64,000 nt of DNA. It comes from JANWXD01 sp037446115 (GTDB lineage Bacteria > Acidobacteriota > Terriglobia > Bryobacterales > Bryobacteraceae). The number at the start of each line of letters is the position of its first letter. Position 1 is the first letter of the stretch. Under the pieces are notes generated by a model. The model searched no databases. It was given only the letters and a program-made list of their open reading frames with translations, and was not told the origin of the DNA. Made by a program: the position numbers and the translations under genes. The DNA lies in contig JBBIJF010000002.1 of NCBI GenBank assembly GCA_037446115.1, positions 62,001 to 126,000 on the forward strand, written 5' to 3'. This document shows positions 42,776 through 52,157 of this stretch, one piece after another.

Positions 42776-43224
42776 GGGGCGCAGACAGGCGCGCCGGCCT
42801 TTGGCGGCATCCGACACACAGGCGGGACGGGGAGGTTAACCTTGTCGGGCAATTATACATAGTGTAAGGGCTCGGGTGGCTACTGCGATCACCCGGGCCG
42901 GGACATACCTGCGGGCAGTTGGGTTTCTTTGGTGCTTACGATCGGTCCTGAGGGGCGCGTCACGCAAACGAGAGCCCGGCGCCCGGATCCGCATTTGGCG
43001 GAGCATTGCCGTCCTGTGGTCAGGTCCTGGTCCCGATGTTGCAGGGGGCGTGAGCAGGTCCGGCTCTGAGGCCGGCCCCCGGCAGTCGTCCTTGGATGAG
43101 AACACCGCAAACAGAGAAATGCCGCAAGCTCGATCGCACGGGATAAAAATCAGCTACGAGAAAGGGCTTGGTTGCAGCGACAGGCAGTCGTAAGAGGCCG
43201 ACTACCTTTCTTTGAAATTTTCTC
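42776..43224 (+). other. Non-coding interval with no recognised element
   Basis: About 450 bp between the propeller gene and the promoter of the TonB-receptor gene. Short open frames here have no coding character. There is an AT-rich island at about 42851-42867 (containing ATTATACAT), an 8-bp GGTTAACC palindrome just before it, and lower GC toward the 3' end. I find no tRNA, riboswitch core or terminator that I can defend. The length would fit a long leader or a small RNA, but nothing specific supports either. Confidence 0.4.
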
Positions 43225-43253
43225 TTGACAGTTATTTGCCGTGGTGATATATA
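43225..43253 (+). promoter_or_regulatory. Consensus sigma-70-type promoter of TonB-receptor gene 1
   Basis: TTGACA (43225-43230), 17-bp spacer, TATATA (43248-43253). The predicted transcript start is near 43260, followed by AGGGGAGG (43262-43269) six bases before the ATG at 43276. It is one of the strongest promoter matches in the window. Confidence 0.75.
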
Positions 43254-43275
43254 CCAACCCCAGGGGAGGTTGGCG

Positions 43276-46200
43276 ATGTGGTGCCGCAGCCTTTTAGGTG
43301 TGTTAGCGCTTACTGTAGGGCTTGGGGCTCAAGAGTACCGGGCCACGATTCTCGGCCAGGTGACGGATCCTTCCGGCGCCGCTATTCCCAATGCCACGGT
43401 CAAGGCGACGAACGAGGCGACCAACGTCAGCCGGGAGACGGTGACCACCGCCGCGGGCGTGTACACGCTCGTGGGACTGGAGCCCGGTCGTTATACCGTC
43501 ACGGTGACGGCCAGCGGCTTCAGCACGGTGGTGCGCTCCGGCATCGTGCTCCAGGTGGCGGAAAAGCTGAACCTGCCGATCGGCATGGAAGTAGGCGCCG
43601 TGACGGAATCCGTGACGGTCTTCGGCGAGCAGGAGCTCATTCAGACGGCCTCGGCCTCCCGCGGGCTGGTGTTCGATCCCATCAAGATGCAGGAGATCCC
43701 GCTGAACGGCCGCCAGTCCTACATGTTGATGCGCTTGTCGCCGGGGGTGATGTTCACGCAGCGCACCTTCGGCTCCACGGGCTTTTCCGGCACCCGGGCC
43801 TGGGACGTCAACGGTTCTTACACCATGAACGGCGGCCGGACTGGAACGAATCAGTTCCTCTTGAACGGGGCTCCCATCTCCACGGACGGCACCTGGAATC
43901 TGGCGCCCAATGTGGAAGCCGTGCAGGAAATGAAAATTATGGTGAACACCTACGACTCGCAGTATGGGCGCTCCGGCGGCGGTCACGTCAACACGACGCT
44001 GCGTTCCGGCACCAACGAATGGCACGGTTCGGTGTTCGACTTCTGGCGGAACCGCATCCTGGATGCCAACACCCGCCAGAACAATGCCCTCGGCGCGGGC
44101 CGGGGTTTCCGCAACCAGCACCAGTTCGGGGGCATTTTGGGCGGCCCGATCCGCAAGGACCGTGACTTCATCTTCTTCAGCTTCGAAGGCTGGCGCGAAC
44201 TGGTGCCGTTTCCGTCCAACGTCAGTGTGCCGCCCGTAGAGATCCGGAGCGGTAACTTTAATTTCACGCCGCAGGGCCAGACGGGACCGATCCGGATCTA
44301 CGATCCGCTGACGTCGCGTTCGTGCACCGAGCCGGGCACAAATTGCCGCTCGGGCGGAGTCTACGTCCGCCAGCCCTTCCCGGGCAACGTCATCCCGCCG
44401 TCGCGGATCAGCCCGATCGGCCGGGCCATCCTCGGGTACTACCCCGCGCCGAATTTCCAACCGCAGTCGCTGGTCAACAACTACACGCGGCCGGACAATC
44501 TGGGCAAGTACCGTTACGAGCAGCCCATCGTGCGCTACGACAAGATCATCACGAGCAACGACCGGATGAACATATTGTTCACCTTCCAGGACGGCAGCGA
44601 ATTCCGGAATCAGAACGGATTCGATCCACCGGCGCAAACCGGAAATATGCCGGGCACCGTACGGCGCGACCTCAATGCCGTGGTCGCTTACGACCGGACT
44701 CTGTCCCCGACCCGGATCTTGCACGTCCAGGCCAGCTACAACCGCTTCATCCAGAACTTCCCCGACGTCTCGGATCCCAACTTTACCTGGGACAAGCTCG
44801 GGATCCGGAAGATGCCGCAGGTGGACACGTTCCCCACCAAGCTGGCGCCCCGCGTCACGGTCAGCGGCTTTGCCAACCTGTTTGGCAACCAGTTCAAGAA
44901 CCAGAGCTCGCGCCAGCAGTTGAACCTTCAGGGCAATGTGGCTGAAGTTCGCGGCCGGCACAGCTTCAAGTACGGCTTCGAGTGGGCCACCATTATCCGC
45001 CACAACAAAGCGTCGGGCCGCGCCTCCGGCGAACTCGGGTTCAACGGCATGTGGTCCCGGCAATTCTTCGGCATCAGCCAGGGTTCCTTGGACGGGAGCT
45101 CCGTGGCGGACCTGCTGCTCGGCAACATCGCCAGCGGGTTCATCGCCTTCAACGACACGTTCCTCCGCCGGGAGCCGTACGTTGCAGGGTTCATCCAAGA
45201 CGACTGGAAGCTCTCGCGGACGCTGACATTGAACCTCGGATTGCGCTACGACGTGCAGTTCCCGCTTTATGAAATCCACAATCGGCTGCTGAACGGTTTC
45301 GACTTCGGGTCCGTGCAACCGTTCAGCGACGCAGCCCTGGCGCGCTGGCGGGAACTGGCGGCCGCCGATCCGAACTTTCCCAAACCGCCGGAGGCCATCC
45401 GCGGCGGACCCCGCTACGCCGGCACCGCGGGCAACCCGCGCCGCGTCTACGAATGGGATTTAACGAACATCCAGCCGCGATTCGGTGTGGCCTGGAACTT
45501 CCTTGCGAAGACCGTCATGCGTGGAGGGTTCGGGATCTTTCACCGGACCGCTACCCAGGGGAATCTCGCCACCGGCTACAGCTTGAACACGAACTACATC
45601 AACTCGCTCAACGCGGGGCTGACTCCGAGCAGCGGCCTCACGGGCCCGTACTCGCTCGAAGACCCCTTCCCCGAGGGGGTGGTCCGCCCTCTGGGCAACC
45701 GGCTCGGAATCTCCACCAATGTCGGGAGCGGGATTGACTTTGACGCGCGCAACCGCCCGATCCCTCGAACGTTCCAGTGGTCCTATACGCTGGAGCGCGA
45801 GCTGCCATGGAATATGGTGCTGGAAGTCTCCTACGTCGGCAGCCTCACCAACAAGGAGCCTCGCACCACCCAGCTCTCCGACATGAGCCGGGAACACTAC
45901 GATCGGGCGCAAACCGATCCCGGTTTCTACCAGCAAAGAATCCCCAATCCCTGGTTCGGCATCCTGCCCGCCAACACACCTCTCGGGGCATCCTCCACCA
46001 TCGCCCGCCGCGAGTTGTTGCGGCGCATCCCTCAGTTCAACAGCGTTCGCAACTTCATCAATCCCTGGGGCCGGGTCTGGTACCACGGCCTTCAGACCCG
46101 GTTTGAGCGGCGGATGCTCGGCGATCGCTCCAAGGTCGGCGCCGTAACTTGGGTACTGGCCTACACATGGTCCAAGCAGATGGAACGTGTCTGGCTCGAC

Positions 46201-46785
46201 GAGCATACCTTTGAGTGGCGCGGGCCGATTTCCCAGGTGACGGACATTGACCGGTCCCACAACCTGGCATTTGCCGGCATCTGGGATCTGCCGTTCGGCC
46301 GCGGCCGGGCTCTTCTGCGAGACATGCGCGGCGTCGGGCAGTTCCTGTTAGGCGGCTGGACGGCCAACGTGAACTTCGTCTACCAATCGGGCGTTCCGCT
46401 GGGAGCCTGGCGAAGCTGGGAGTTCCTGTGCGGCGATCCGACCGCAGTGGCCCGCACCGAGACGCAGTGGTTTTTCAATGACCGGAGCCGCTTCAGCGAG
46501 TGCTGGCGGCAGTTGCGCCCCTTCGAGTACGTGGTCCTTCCGAACCGCTTCCACCAGATCCGGAGCCACGCCGCGCCTCAGATCGATCTGATGATCTCCA
46601 AGAAGTTCGACCTCAAGGAGCGTTACCAGATCGAGTTCCGCGGCGAAGCCTTCAATGCGTTCAATACGCCCTTGCGGGGGGATCCTCCATCCACGAACCC
46701 GGCCGCGGCCAACTTCGGCATCCTGCCGGTGGCCCAGTTGAATTTCCCGCGCAACATCCAGCTCGGCATGCGCGTGCGCTTCTAA
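43276..46785 (+). CDS. TonB-dependent receptor, Oar-like, with N-terminal carboxypeptidase-regulatory domain
   Basis: A 1169-residue outer-membrane protein of the very large acidobacterial Oar-like class. A signal peptide (LLGVLALTVGLGAQ) precedes a carboxypeptidase-regulatory-like beta domain at about 20-100 (ILGQVTDPSGAAIPNATVKA, VYTLVGLEPGRYTVTVTASG). A plug region follows (ESVTVFGEQELIQTAS, IPLNGRQSYMLMRLSPGV, YGRSGGGHVNTTLRSGTNEW), then a long 22-strand-type barrel ending in the aromatic C-terminus MRVRF. It probably binds and imports polysaccharide or peptide oligomers with TonB-ExbBD. A strong promoter and ribosome-binding site imply high expression. It is convergent with a second receptor of the same class. 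Confidence 0.93.
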   Translation: MWCRSLLGVLALTVGLGAQEYRATILGQVTDPSGAAIPNATVKATNEATNVSRETVTTAAGVYTLVGLEPGRYTVTVTASGFSTVVRSGIVLQVAEKLNLPIGMEVGAVTESVTVFGEQELIQTASASRGLVFDPIKMQEIPLNGRQSYMLMRLSPGVMFTQRTFGSTGFSGTRAWDVNGSYTMNGGRTGTNQFLLNGAPISTDGTWNLAPNVEAVQEMKIMVNTYDSQYGRSGGGHVNTTLRSGTNEWHGSVFDFWRNRILDANTRQNNALGAGRGFRNQHQFGGILGGPIRKDRDFIFFSFEGWRELVPFPSNVSVPPVEIRSGNFNFTPQGQTGPIRIYDPLTSRSCTEPGTNCRSGGVYVRQPFPGNVIPPSRISPIGRAILGYYPAPNFQPQSLVNNYTRPDNLGKYRYEQPIVRYDKIITSNDRMNILFTFQDGSEFRNQNGFDPPAQTGNMPGTVRRDLNAVVAYDRTLSPTRILHVQASYNRFIQNFPDVSDPNFTWDKLGIRKMPQVDTFPTKLAPRVTVSGFANLFGNQFKNQSSRQQLNLQGNVAEVRGRHSFKYGFEWATIIRHNKASGRASGELGFNGMWSRQFFGISQGSLDGSSVADLLLGNIASGFIAFNDTFLRREPYVAGFIQDDWKLSRTLTLNLGLRYDVQFPLYEIHNRLLNGFDFGSVQPFSDAALARWRELAAADPNFPKPPEAIRGGPRYAGTAGNPRRVYEWDLTNIQPRFGVAWNFLAKTVMRGGFGIFHRTATQGNLATGYSLNTNYINSLNAGLTPSSGLTGPYSLEDPFPEGVVRPLGNRLGISTNVGSGIDFDARNRPIPRTFQWSYTLERELPWNMVLEVSYVGSLTNKEPRTTQLSDMSREHYDRAQTDPGFYQQRIPNPWFGILPANTPLGASSTIARRELLRRIPQFNSVRNFINPWGRVWYHGLQTRFERRMLGDRSKVGAVTWVLAYTWSKQMERVWLDEHTFEWRGPISQVTDIDRSHNLAFAGIWDLPFGRGRALLRDMRGVGQFLLGGWTANVNFVYQSGVPLGAWRSWEFLCGDPTAVARTETQWFFNDRSRFSECWRQLRPFEYVVLPNRFHQIRSHAAPQIDLMISKKFDLKERYQIEFRGEAFNAFNTPLRGDPPSTNPAAANFGILPVAQLNFPRNIQLGMRVRF

Positions 46786-46925
46786 GCACCGGGACTGCCG
46801 TTCCGAATAGCGCAGGCGGCTGGTGGTACGGAGGGGAGCAGAAATGCCCCGAAGTGGGTATTGACTTCCGGGGCGCGCAGGAGTACTTACGAAGTGGGGC
46901 ATGAATCGGTGCCCGGGAGGTGGCC

Positions 46926-47378
46926 ATGCGCCCTTATACCCTCGTGCAGATGATCGAGTCTCACTCCGACCGGATCACGGACACCATCCTGCGCCGGATC
47001 CGTCAAACGCCTTCCCTCTCCGAGATCCGGAAACTTCCCGAGTCGGAACTGCGCGTCCGCGCTCAGGAAGTCCTCCGCCGGCTCGGCCACTGGCTGGCTC
47101 TTCGGCACGAATCGGAGCTGGCGTCTCACTATGAAGAGCTGGGCAGGCGGCGCTTCACGGAAGGGGTGCCGCTCCATGAACTCGTGGAATGTTTCCATAT
47201 CGTCAAGGAAACCACGGTGGATTACATCCGCGGACAAGGCCTGGGGCAGACGTCTGTAGAACTGTACGCGGAAGAGGAGCTCGAATATCGTCTCGACCGC
47301 TTCTTTGACCGGCTCATTTACTATGTGGTGCGCGGCTATGAAACGGCCTTGCGCACCGCAGCACACCTGGCAGCCTGA
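46926..47378 (+). CDS. Small helical protein resembling the RsbRD N-terminal domain
   Basis: A 150-residue, all-helical cytoplasmic protein with no signal peptide. The sequence pattern around HESELASHYEELGRRRFTEG, then VPLHELVECFHIVKETTVDY, resembles the RsbRD N-terminal domain (stressosome-type RsbR paralogues), which is a globin-like helical bundle in sensors. Here it stands alone, without STAS domain. The assignment is by pattern only. The start is the ATG at 46926, fixed by GGGAGG six bases upstream; an in-frame GTG two codons earlier lies within that site. It lies between two TonB-receptor genes and is followed directly by a strong terminator. Confidence 0.65.
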   Translation: MRPYTLVQMIESHSDRITDTILRRIRQTPSLSEIRKLPESELRVRAQEVLRRLGHWLALRHESELASHYEELGRRRFTEGVPLHELVECFHIVKETTVDYIRGQGLGQTSVELYAEEELEYRLDRFFDRLIYYVVRGYETALRTAAHLAA

Positions 47379-47381
47379 GGC

Positions 47382-47410
47382 GGGGACAGACCCCCGGGAG
47401 GTCTGTCCCC
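47382..47410. terminator. Perfect-stem bidirectional terminator hairpin
   Basis: An 11-bp perfect inverted repeat (GGGGACAGACC / GGTCTGTCCCC) with a 7-base loop lies between the stop codons of two convergent genes (47378 and 47427). A short T-run (TTTT) occurs about 14 bases further on the plus strand. It can serve both transcripts. Confidence 0.7.
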
Positions 47411-47426
47411 GGTCACGCTCCCCTTT

Positions 47427-50400
47427 TCAGAAGTAAATCTTCAGCGAGAGCTGAATGATGCGGGCATCCCGGGCGCTGGAATAGGCCCCGAAGTTGGGAT
47501 CCACCTGTTTGCCGGCCGTATCGAAGCGCGCCGTGGTGTACAAGCCGGAGAACTGCGTGTGGTTCCAGGCGTTGAACAGCTCGGTGCGGAACTGGATGAA
47601 TCGCTCTTCCGACCACAGAGGTACGCGTTTGCTAATGGCGATGTCCCAGTTGTTCACGCCCGGCCCGTAGAGGATGTTGACGCCCGCGTTGCCGAAGTCG
47701 CCCCGGGGCGTGCGCGCGAACATCTCCGTCTTGAAGTTGCGGTAGAAGGTACGCTCGCTCTTGGACAACCGCGGATTGCCCAGTACGGTGATGCGCGCAC
47801 CTTCCGAGGAGCCGGTGATATCGGCGCCGTCTGTCGTGCTGAATCCCGGCGTAAAGGGGGCCCCGGTGATGAAGGAGGTGATGCCGCTGATCTGCCAGTT
47901 GTCCAGGATCCAGCCGAGCGGCCTGGAGCCCAGACGCGCGCCCAGCTTGGGCAGGTCGTAGATGTAGTTGAACACGAACACGTTCGGCCGGTCGAAGGCC
48001 AGCGGCCCGTAGTTGCGCTTCCGCGGAGAGAAGTACGGGCTGACACCTTCATAATCGCTGTTGGCCACGCCCAGTGTCTTCGAGCGCGTGTAGGCCAGCC
48101 CGAACTGAAGTCCTCGCGTGAAACGCCGGTTCACCGAGACCTGCAGTGAGTTGTAATTGGAGGTGCCGCTGAACTCCTGGAGGTTAATGTCCCCGAAACC
48201 GTAATAAGGCCGCAGGAAGTTATCGGGGAGCGGACGTCCCGGCTGCGTCGGATCCTCATTTCTGGGATCGAAGCGGGCAAACATCGGGATCGGATTCAGA
48301 TTGCGCCGCACGATCAGGTGGCGCGACAATCCGCCCACGTAGGAAACGTCAATGGTCGTATCCCAGATTTGGTGCTGGATGCCGAAGCTGTAGTTCATCG
48401 TAGTGGCATGTTTGTTGTTTCCGAGCAGCGTTAGTAAGTTGGACGGCCCGATGGCACCGCCTCCCTGCGCATAGGTGTCCAGGTTGCCGTAGTACAGCGT
48501 CGGAGTGTATGCGATGGGCGGGTTGCCGTTGGCGTAGAAGGTGGGGTTGCCCTGGGGCCGGTCTTTGAACATGCCGAAGCCGCCCCGCAGCGCAGTGCGG
48601 CCGTTGCCGAACAGATCATAGGCGAAGCCGACACGGGGCCCGAACGCCAGCCATGAAGTCGTGTACAAGCCCGGAGGATACCCGTCCCTGCCGCCCACTC
48701 TCATGCCGTTGGCCGGTTCGCCCGAGCCCGGCACGAACTGGCCGATGAGCGGCACGGGAGCGAAGTTGCCGGTCAGCGGGTCCATGGCGACCCGCCGGCC
48801 GGAGGGATCGCGCGCGGGAACGTACAGCGCCGGAGCCTTGAGGCGGCTGTAGTAGCTCGGATCAAACGTGCTGATGGTACGATTCAGATCCTCCATCGGG
48901 GGCAGATGGTAGAACCTCATGCCGATATCGAGCGTCAGCCGCTTGTTCACGCGCCAGTTGTCTTGCACGTACCACTCGAAATTCCAGAACCACCAGTCGC
49001 CGTCCACACGAGCCGTGGCCTCGGAATAGGACTGGAAATTCCCGAGCAGCGCGTTGGCGAAGCTGTGGTTGGAATCGAACGGGTTGTTGGTGTCACGGGA
49101 AAAGTTGAAGGCTCCGCGGTAGTTGCCGCCTCCGACCTGGAACTTGCCGGTGCGCTCAAGATAGATGCCCGCCTTGAGCTGGTGCGAGCCTTTCACCTTG
49201 CTTACGTTGGCGACAAAGCTGTAAATATCGTTCCAGTTCTGATAGGGGACGTTCCCCAGGCCCGAGTTCGGAGCATTGGCCGGCTGGCCGCCGAACACCA
49301 CGTTGGGAATATAGCTCGTGGCGCGGGCCGGCAGGTACTTGGTCATGCCCGACTGCGAGTCCGCAAACCACTGGGGCGGGTTCCCCATCTTGGCGCGGTC
49401 CACTTTGTCCGTCTCCAGCGGGTCGAAGTACAGATTGTTACGGCTCCTGCCGAAGATGAACTCCGTCACCAGCGTGGGCGAGGCGGTGTAGGTGACGTGC
49501 GCCACGTGGCCCTTTCCGGGCTGGCCGAAGCGAACAGGGGTCAGCAGAAAGTTCATCCCTCCGTTGACCCACAGGCCGTACGGGGTGTCCTGCTCGTCCT
49601 TATCTTTGATAAAGCGCCAGTAAACCCGCAAAGAGGAGGCCGGATTGGCATCAATCCGGATCACGTCCTGGCGCTTCGGGTAGGCGCCGCTATAGGCAGA
49701 ACGGTGATTCCAGCGGTAACGATTATTCGGATCCGGATCCGTGTAGTTGGGCATCGGGTAGAAGTTCAGGATGGCCTGTCCCAGTTTGTTAATCCGGCTC
49801 TGCGGAATGACGTTGCCGGGGAAGGGCTGGCCGGTCAGAGGATCCCGTACGGTGATCAACGCCCCGTTGACGTCGAAGCTCTGGGAGAAATCCCCGCGAC
49901 GCTCGAGTTCCGTAGGCATGTTCACGAAGCGGGTGCCGTAGTCCCGCCGCATGCCCACGTACTCTTGCGAAAAGAAGAAAAACAGCTTGTCGCGGTCCGT
50001 GTTGAACGTTTTCGGGATAAAGACCGGGCCCCCGATCGAGTAGCCGCTGATGCGGTAGCGGTAAGGCGACTTCGGTGTTCCCGTACGATTGTTGAAGAAG
50101 TTGTTGGCGTTCAGGCTCTCATGCCGGTAAAAGTTGTAAGCCGTACCGTGAAAATCTCGGGTGCCGGACTTGGTGATGACCGTGATCACGCCGCCGCCGT
50201 TTCTGCCGAATTCCGCCTGATAATTGGAGGTCATGATCTTGATCTCGGCGATAGCGTCCATATTGGGCTGGAAGTGCACCGTGGAGTTGGAGCCCGTGTC
50301 GAGATCCGTGATGCCGTCAATCGTCAGGTTCTTCTGGTTTTCGCGGTTGCCGTTGATGAAGGTGCCGCGGATCGAGTCCGGGGACAACGTTTCCCGGCGC

Positions 50401-50897
50401 TGGGAGAAGTTATCCACCACTCCCGGCACGGTGAGGAGGAATCCGAAAAAGTCACGGCCTTTGATCGCGATGTTCTGAATCTGCTGCTCGGTGATGATGC
50501 CGGCTTTCTCGGCGCTGGCAAGCTGAATCGCGGCCGCTTCCGCCGTCACGCTCACGCTTTCGCGAACTTCGCCCACTTCCAGCGTGAGCGTCCCGAGCGT
50601 GCGGATCTCGCTGGCGGTCACGATGATGTTGCGCGTTTCGAGTGCCTTGAAGCCGGCCGCCTTGACGGTGAGCGTGTACGTACCGGTCAGCACGTTCGGA
50701 AACACCACCGATCCGTCGGGGCCCGAGGTGGCGCTGATCGCCGCTCCGGTGGCCTGATTGGTGAGCGTGCATGCCGCTCCGGGGACGGCCGCCCCCGTCG
50801 GGTCCGTGATCACCGCCTTCACAGAGCTGGAGATGGTCTGCGCGGCCGCCAGGGCCGGCAGAAGCAGACAGACAAGAAGCACAGATCGAGCTTTCAT
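47427..50897 (-). CDS. TonB-dependent receptor, Oar-like, with N-terminal carboxypeptidase-regulatory domain (second copy)
   Basis: A 1156-residue outer-membrane receptor of the same class as the one at 43276 but clearly divergent. A signal peptide (VLLVCLLLPALAAAQ) precedes a carboxypeptidase-regulatory domain (SVKAVITDPTGAAVPGAACT, GTYTLTVKAAGFKALETRNI). A plug follows (SVTAEAAAIQLASAEKAG, IAIKGRDFFGFLLTVPGVVD, AEFGRNGGGVITVITKSGT), then the barrel, which ends in LSLKIYF. The ATG has AGAGG 5 bases upstream and a leader of about 73 bases from the predicted start of transcription. Its substrate is not readable from sequence. Confidence 0.93.
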   Translation of the reverse strand: MKARSVLLVCLLLPALAAAQTISSSVKAVITDPTGAAVPGAACTLTNQATGAAISATSGPDGSVVFPNVLTGTYTLTVKAAGFKALETRNIIVTASEIRTLGTLTLEVGEVRESVSVTAEAAAIQLASAEKAGIITEQQIQNIAIKGRDFFGFLLTVPGVVDNFSQRRETLSPDSIRGTFINGNRENQKNLTIDGITDLDTGSNSTVHFQPNMDAIAEIKIMTSNYQAEFGRNGGGVITVITKSGTRDFHGTAYNFYRHESLNANNFFNNRTGTPKSPYRYRISGYSIGGPVFIPKTFNTDRDKLFFFFSQEYVGMRRDYGTRFVNMPTELERRGDFSQSFDVNGALITVRDPLTGQPFPGNVIPQSRINKLGQAILNFYPMPNYTDPDPNNRYRWNHRSAYSGAYPKRQDVIRIDANPASSLRVYWRFIKDKDEQDTPYGLWVNGGMNFLLTPVRFGQPGKGHVAHVTYTASPTLVTEFIFGRSRNNLYFDPLETDKVDRAKMGNPPQWFADSQSGMTKYLPARATSYIPNVVFGGQPANAPNSGLGNVPYQNWNDIYSFVANVSKVKGSHQLKAGIYLERTGKFQVGGGNYRGAFNFSRDTNNPFDSNHSFANALLGNFQSYSEATARVDGDWWFWNFEWYVQDNWRVNKRLTLDIGMRFYHLPPMEDLNRTISTFDPSYYSRLKAPALYVPARDPSGRRVAMDPLTGNFAPVPLIGQFVPGSGEPANGMRVGGRDGYPPGLYTTSWLAFGPRVGFAYDLFGNGRTALRGGFGMFKDRPQGNPTFYANGNPPIAYTPTLYYGNLDTYAQGGGAIGPSNLLTLLGNNKHATTMNYSFGIQHQIWDTTIDVSYVGGLSRHLIVRRNLNPIPMFARFDPRNEDPTQPGRPLPDNFLRPYYGFGDINLQEFSGTSNYNSLQVSVNRRFTRGLQFGLAYTRSKTLGVANSDYEGVSPYFSPRKRNYGPLAFDRPNVFVFNYIYDLPKLGARLGSRPLGWILDNWQISGITSFITGAPFTPGFSTTDGADITGSSEGARITVLGNPRLSKSERTFYRNFKTEMFARTPRGDFGNAGVNILYGPGVNNWDIAISKRVPLWSEERFIQFRTELFNAWNHTQFSGLYTTARFDTAGKQVDPNFGAYSSARDARIIQLSLKIYF

Positions 50898-50976
50898 AAG
50901 AACCTCTTCTCCCCCGGCAGCCAGGCATACGCTGCCGGATTCAGAGTTTTGGAACTGATACTAACCTCTCAGCCGC

Positions 50977-51005
50977 ATACTAGGCTGCAACCCCGGAGGT
51001 GTCAA
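50977..51005 (-). promoter_or_regulatory. Consensus-spaced sigma-70-type promoter of TonB-receptor gene 2
   Basis: On the minus strand TTGACA (51005-51000) is followed after 17 bp by TAGTAT (50982-50977). The predicted start near 50970 gives a ~73-base untranslated leader to the ATG at 50897. The GT4 gene at 51019 ends just upstream. Confidence 0.7.
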
Positions 51006-51018
51006 TACTGTAAAGCGA

Positions 51019-52155
51019 TTAACAGCTCGGTCTGGAGCCCGACCGGCTCGCCGCGGTGAGCGCCGCAAGCGTGGCTTCCGCCGCTGCCTGCCAGGAAAAG
51101 AGCCGGGCGCGGTCTGGTCCGGCGGCTGCCAGGCGCGCCCGCAAAGCCTCATCCGATACCACGCGCTCGAGAGCCGCCAGCATGGCCTCCTCATCGCGAG
51201 GGTCAAACAGCAGCGCGGCGCCGCCCGTCAGCCACCGCAAGGGTTCGATATCGGAACAGGCCGTTGGGATCCCTGCGGCAAGCGCCTCCAGCACCGGCAA
51301 CCCGAAACCTTCAAAGAGGGAGGGATAGACGCACGCGGCGGCCCGCCGGTACAACTCGTACAGCTCCTCTCTCGGGACCCATCCGGCGAGGCGAACGCAA
51401 CCGGCCAGTCCCGTGGCGCCGGCGGCTCGTTCGACCTCGTTTGCGTGGAAACCTCGAAGGCCCGCCAGCACCAGCCGGTACTCGGGACGCCGGGCCCGGA
51501 AGCGGGCAAAGACCCGCACCAGGCGGTCCAGGTTCTTGTGGGGATGCAGCGTCGAAACGGCCAGCACCAGCGGCTCGGGCGGCGACCTCCGGCGCTCGGC
51601 GCCGATCGCGAAAAACCGCTCCTCCACTCCGTGCGGAATCACATGGATTTTTTTCTGCGGCGTTTGGTAGTAGTGCGCCAAATCGGCGGCCGTGGCGGCG
51701 GACACCGCTACGAGTGCAGCGGACCGCCGCGCCGCCGCCCAGAGCAGGAGTCTCCAGAAGGGCAGGTCGAACCAGCGGAAATACTCCGGGTGGCGCTTAT
51801 GCTGCAGATCATGAAACACGGTTACCTGCGGGGAGGGGGCCAGCACAGGGGCAGTGAATCCGGGATTGAACAGCACGTCCAGGCGATGCCGGCGTACCTG
51901 CCAGGGCAGCACCATCTGCTCCCACAGAATCCGTGCCGGCCGGAACCGCGCCGGCACCGGCTGCCTCAGGATATGGAAATTCGCCTGCGGCGGAGCCAGA
52001 TCGTCCCCGGTCTCCCGGTTGACAAATACGAGGTAGTCGTTTTCACGGTCCGCGCGGCCGAGCGCCGCCAGCAGGTTCCGCAAATAGATCTCCGTCCCCC
52101 CGACACCGCCCGGAATGAGATACAGCGCGTTGACCCCGATGCGCAAGGGCGCCAT
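51019..52155 (-). CDS. GT4-family glycosyltransferase
   Basis: A 378-residue GT-B fold glycosyltransferase, GT4 family. The N-terminal domain starts RIGVNALYLIPGGVGGTEIY, with the loop that binds the acceptor. The C-terminal donor-binding domain has VSTLHPHKNLDRLVRVFARF and the family signature YPSLFEGFGLPVLEALAAG, with the conserved ExxxxxxxE pair. It transfers a sugar from an NDP-sugar to a growing glycan on the cytoplasmic face of the membrane. The start at 52155 lies 2 bp after the TMTC-like gene stop, so it belongs to the five-gene glycan run 56020-51019. Confidence 0.9.
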   Translation of the reverse strand: MAPLRIGVNALYLIPGGVGGTEIYLRNLLAALGRADRENDYLVFVNRETGDDLAPPQANFHILRQPVPARFRPARILWEQMVLPWQVRRHRLDVLFNPGFTAPVLAPSPQVTVFHDLQHKRHPEYFRWFDLPFWRLLLWAAARRSAALVAVSAATAADLAHYYQTPQKKIHVIPHGVEERFFAIGAERRRSPPEPLVLAVSTLHPHKNLDRLVRVFARFRARRPEYRLVLAGLRGFHANEVERAAGATGLAGCVRLAGWVPREELYELYRRAAACVYPSLFEGFGLPVLEALAAGIPTACSDIEPLRWLTGGAALLFDPRDEEAMLAALERVVSDEALRARLAAAGPDRARLFSWQAAAEATLAALTAASRSGSRPSC

Positions 52156-52157
52156 AC

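Noticed and set aside
42950..43070. Possible c-di-GMP (GEMM) riboswitch, because of GTCACGCAAACG
   Set aside because: Only a short match to one core segment. The second conserved GGGACGCAAAGC-type block and the tetraloop receptor are not visible, and the segment is about 200 bp from the promoter of the next gene.
43303..45318. 671-codon minus-strand open frame
   Set aside because: It is antisense to the first TonB receptor, whose domains are unmistakable. Long antisense frames are common in such GC-rich sequence, and this one has no recognisable domain.
46846..46874. Imperfect hairpin (GCCCCGAAGT/ACTTCCGGGGC) after TonB receptor 1, as a terminator
   Set aside because: It has a bulge and is not followed by a T-run. 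A perfect hairpin at 47382-47410 explains termination better.
46861..46889. Promoter for the RsbRD-like gene from TTGACT
   Set aside because: The hexamer at the right distance (TACTTA) matches poorly, and the TTGACT lies inside the imperfect hairpin.
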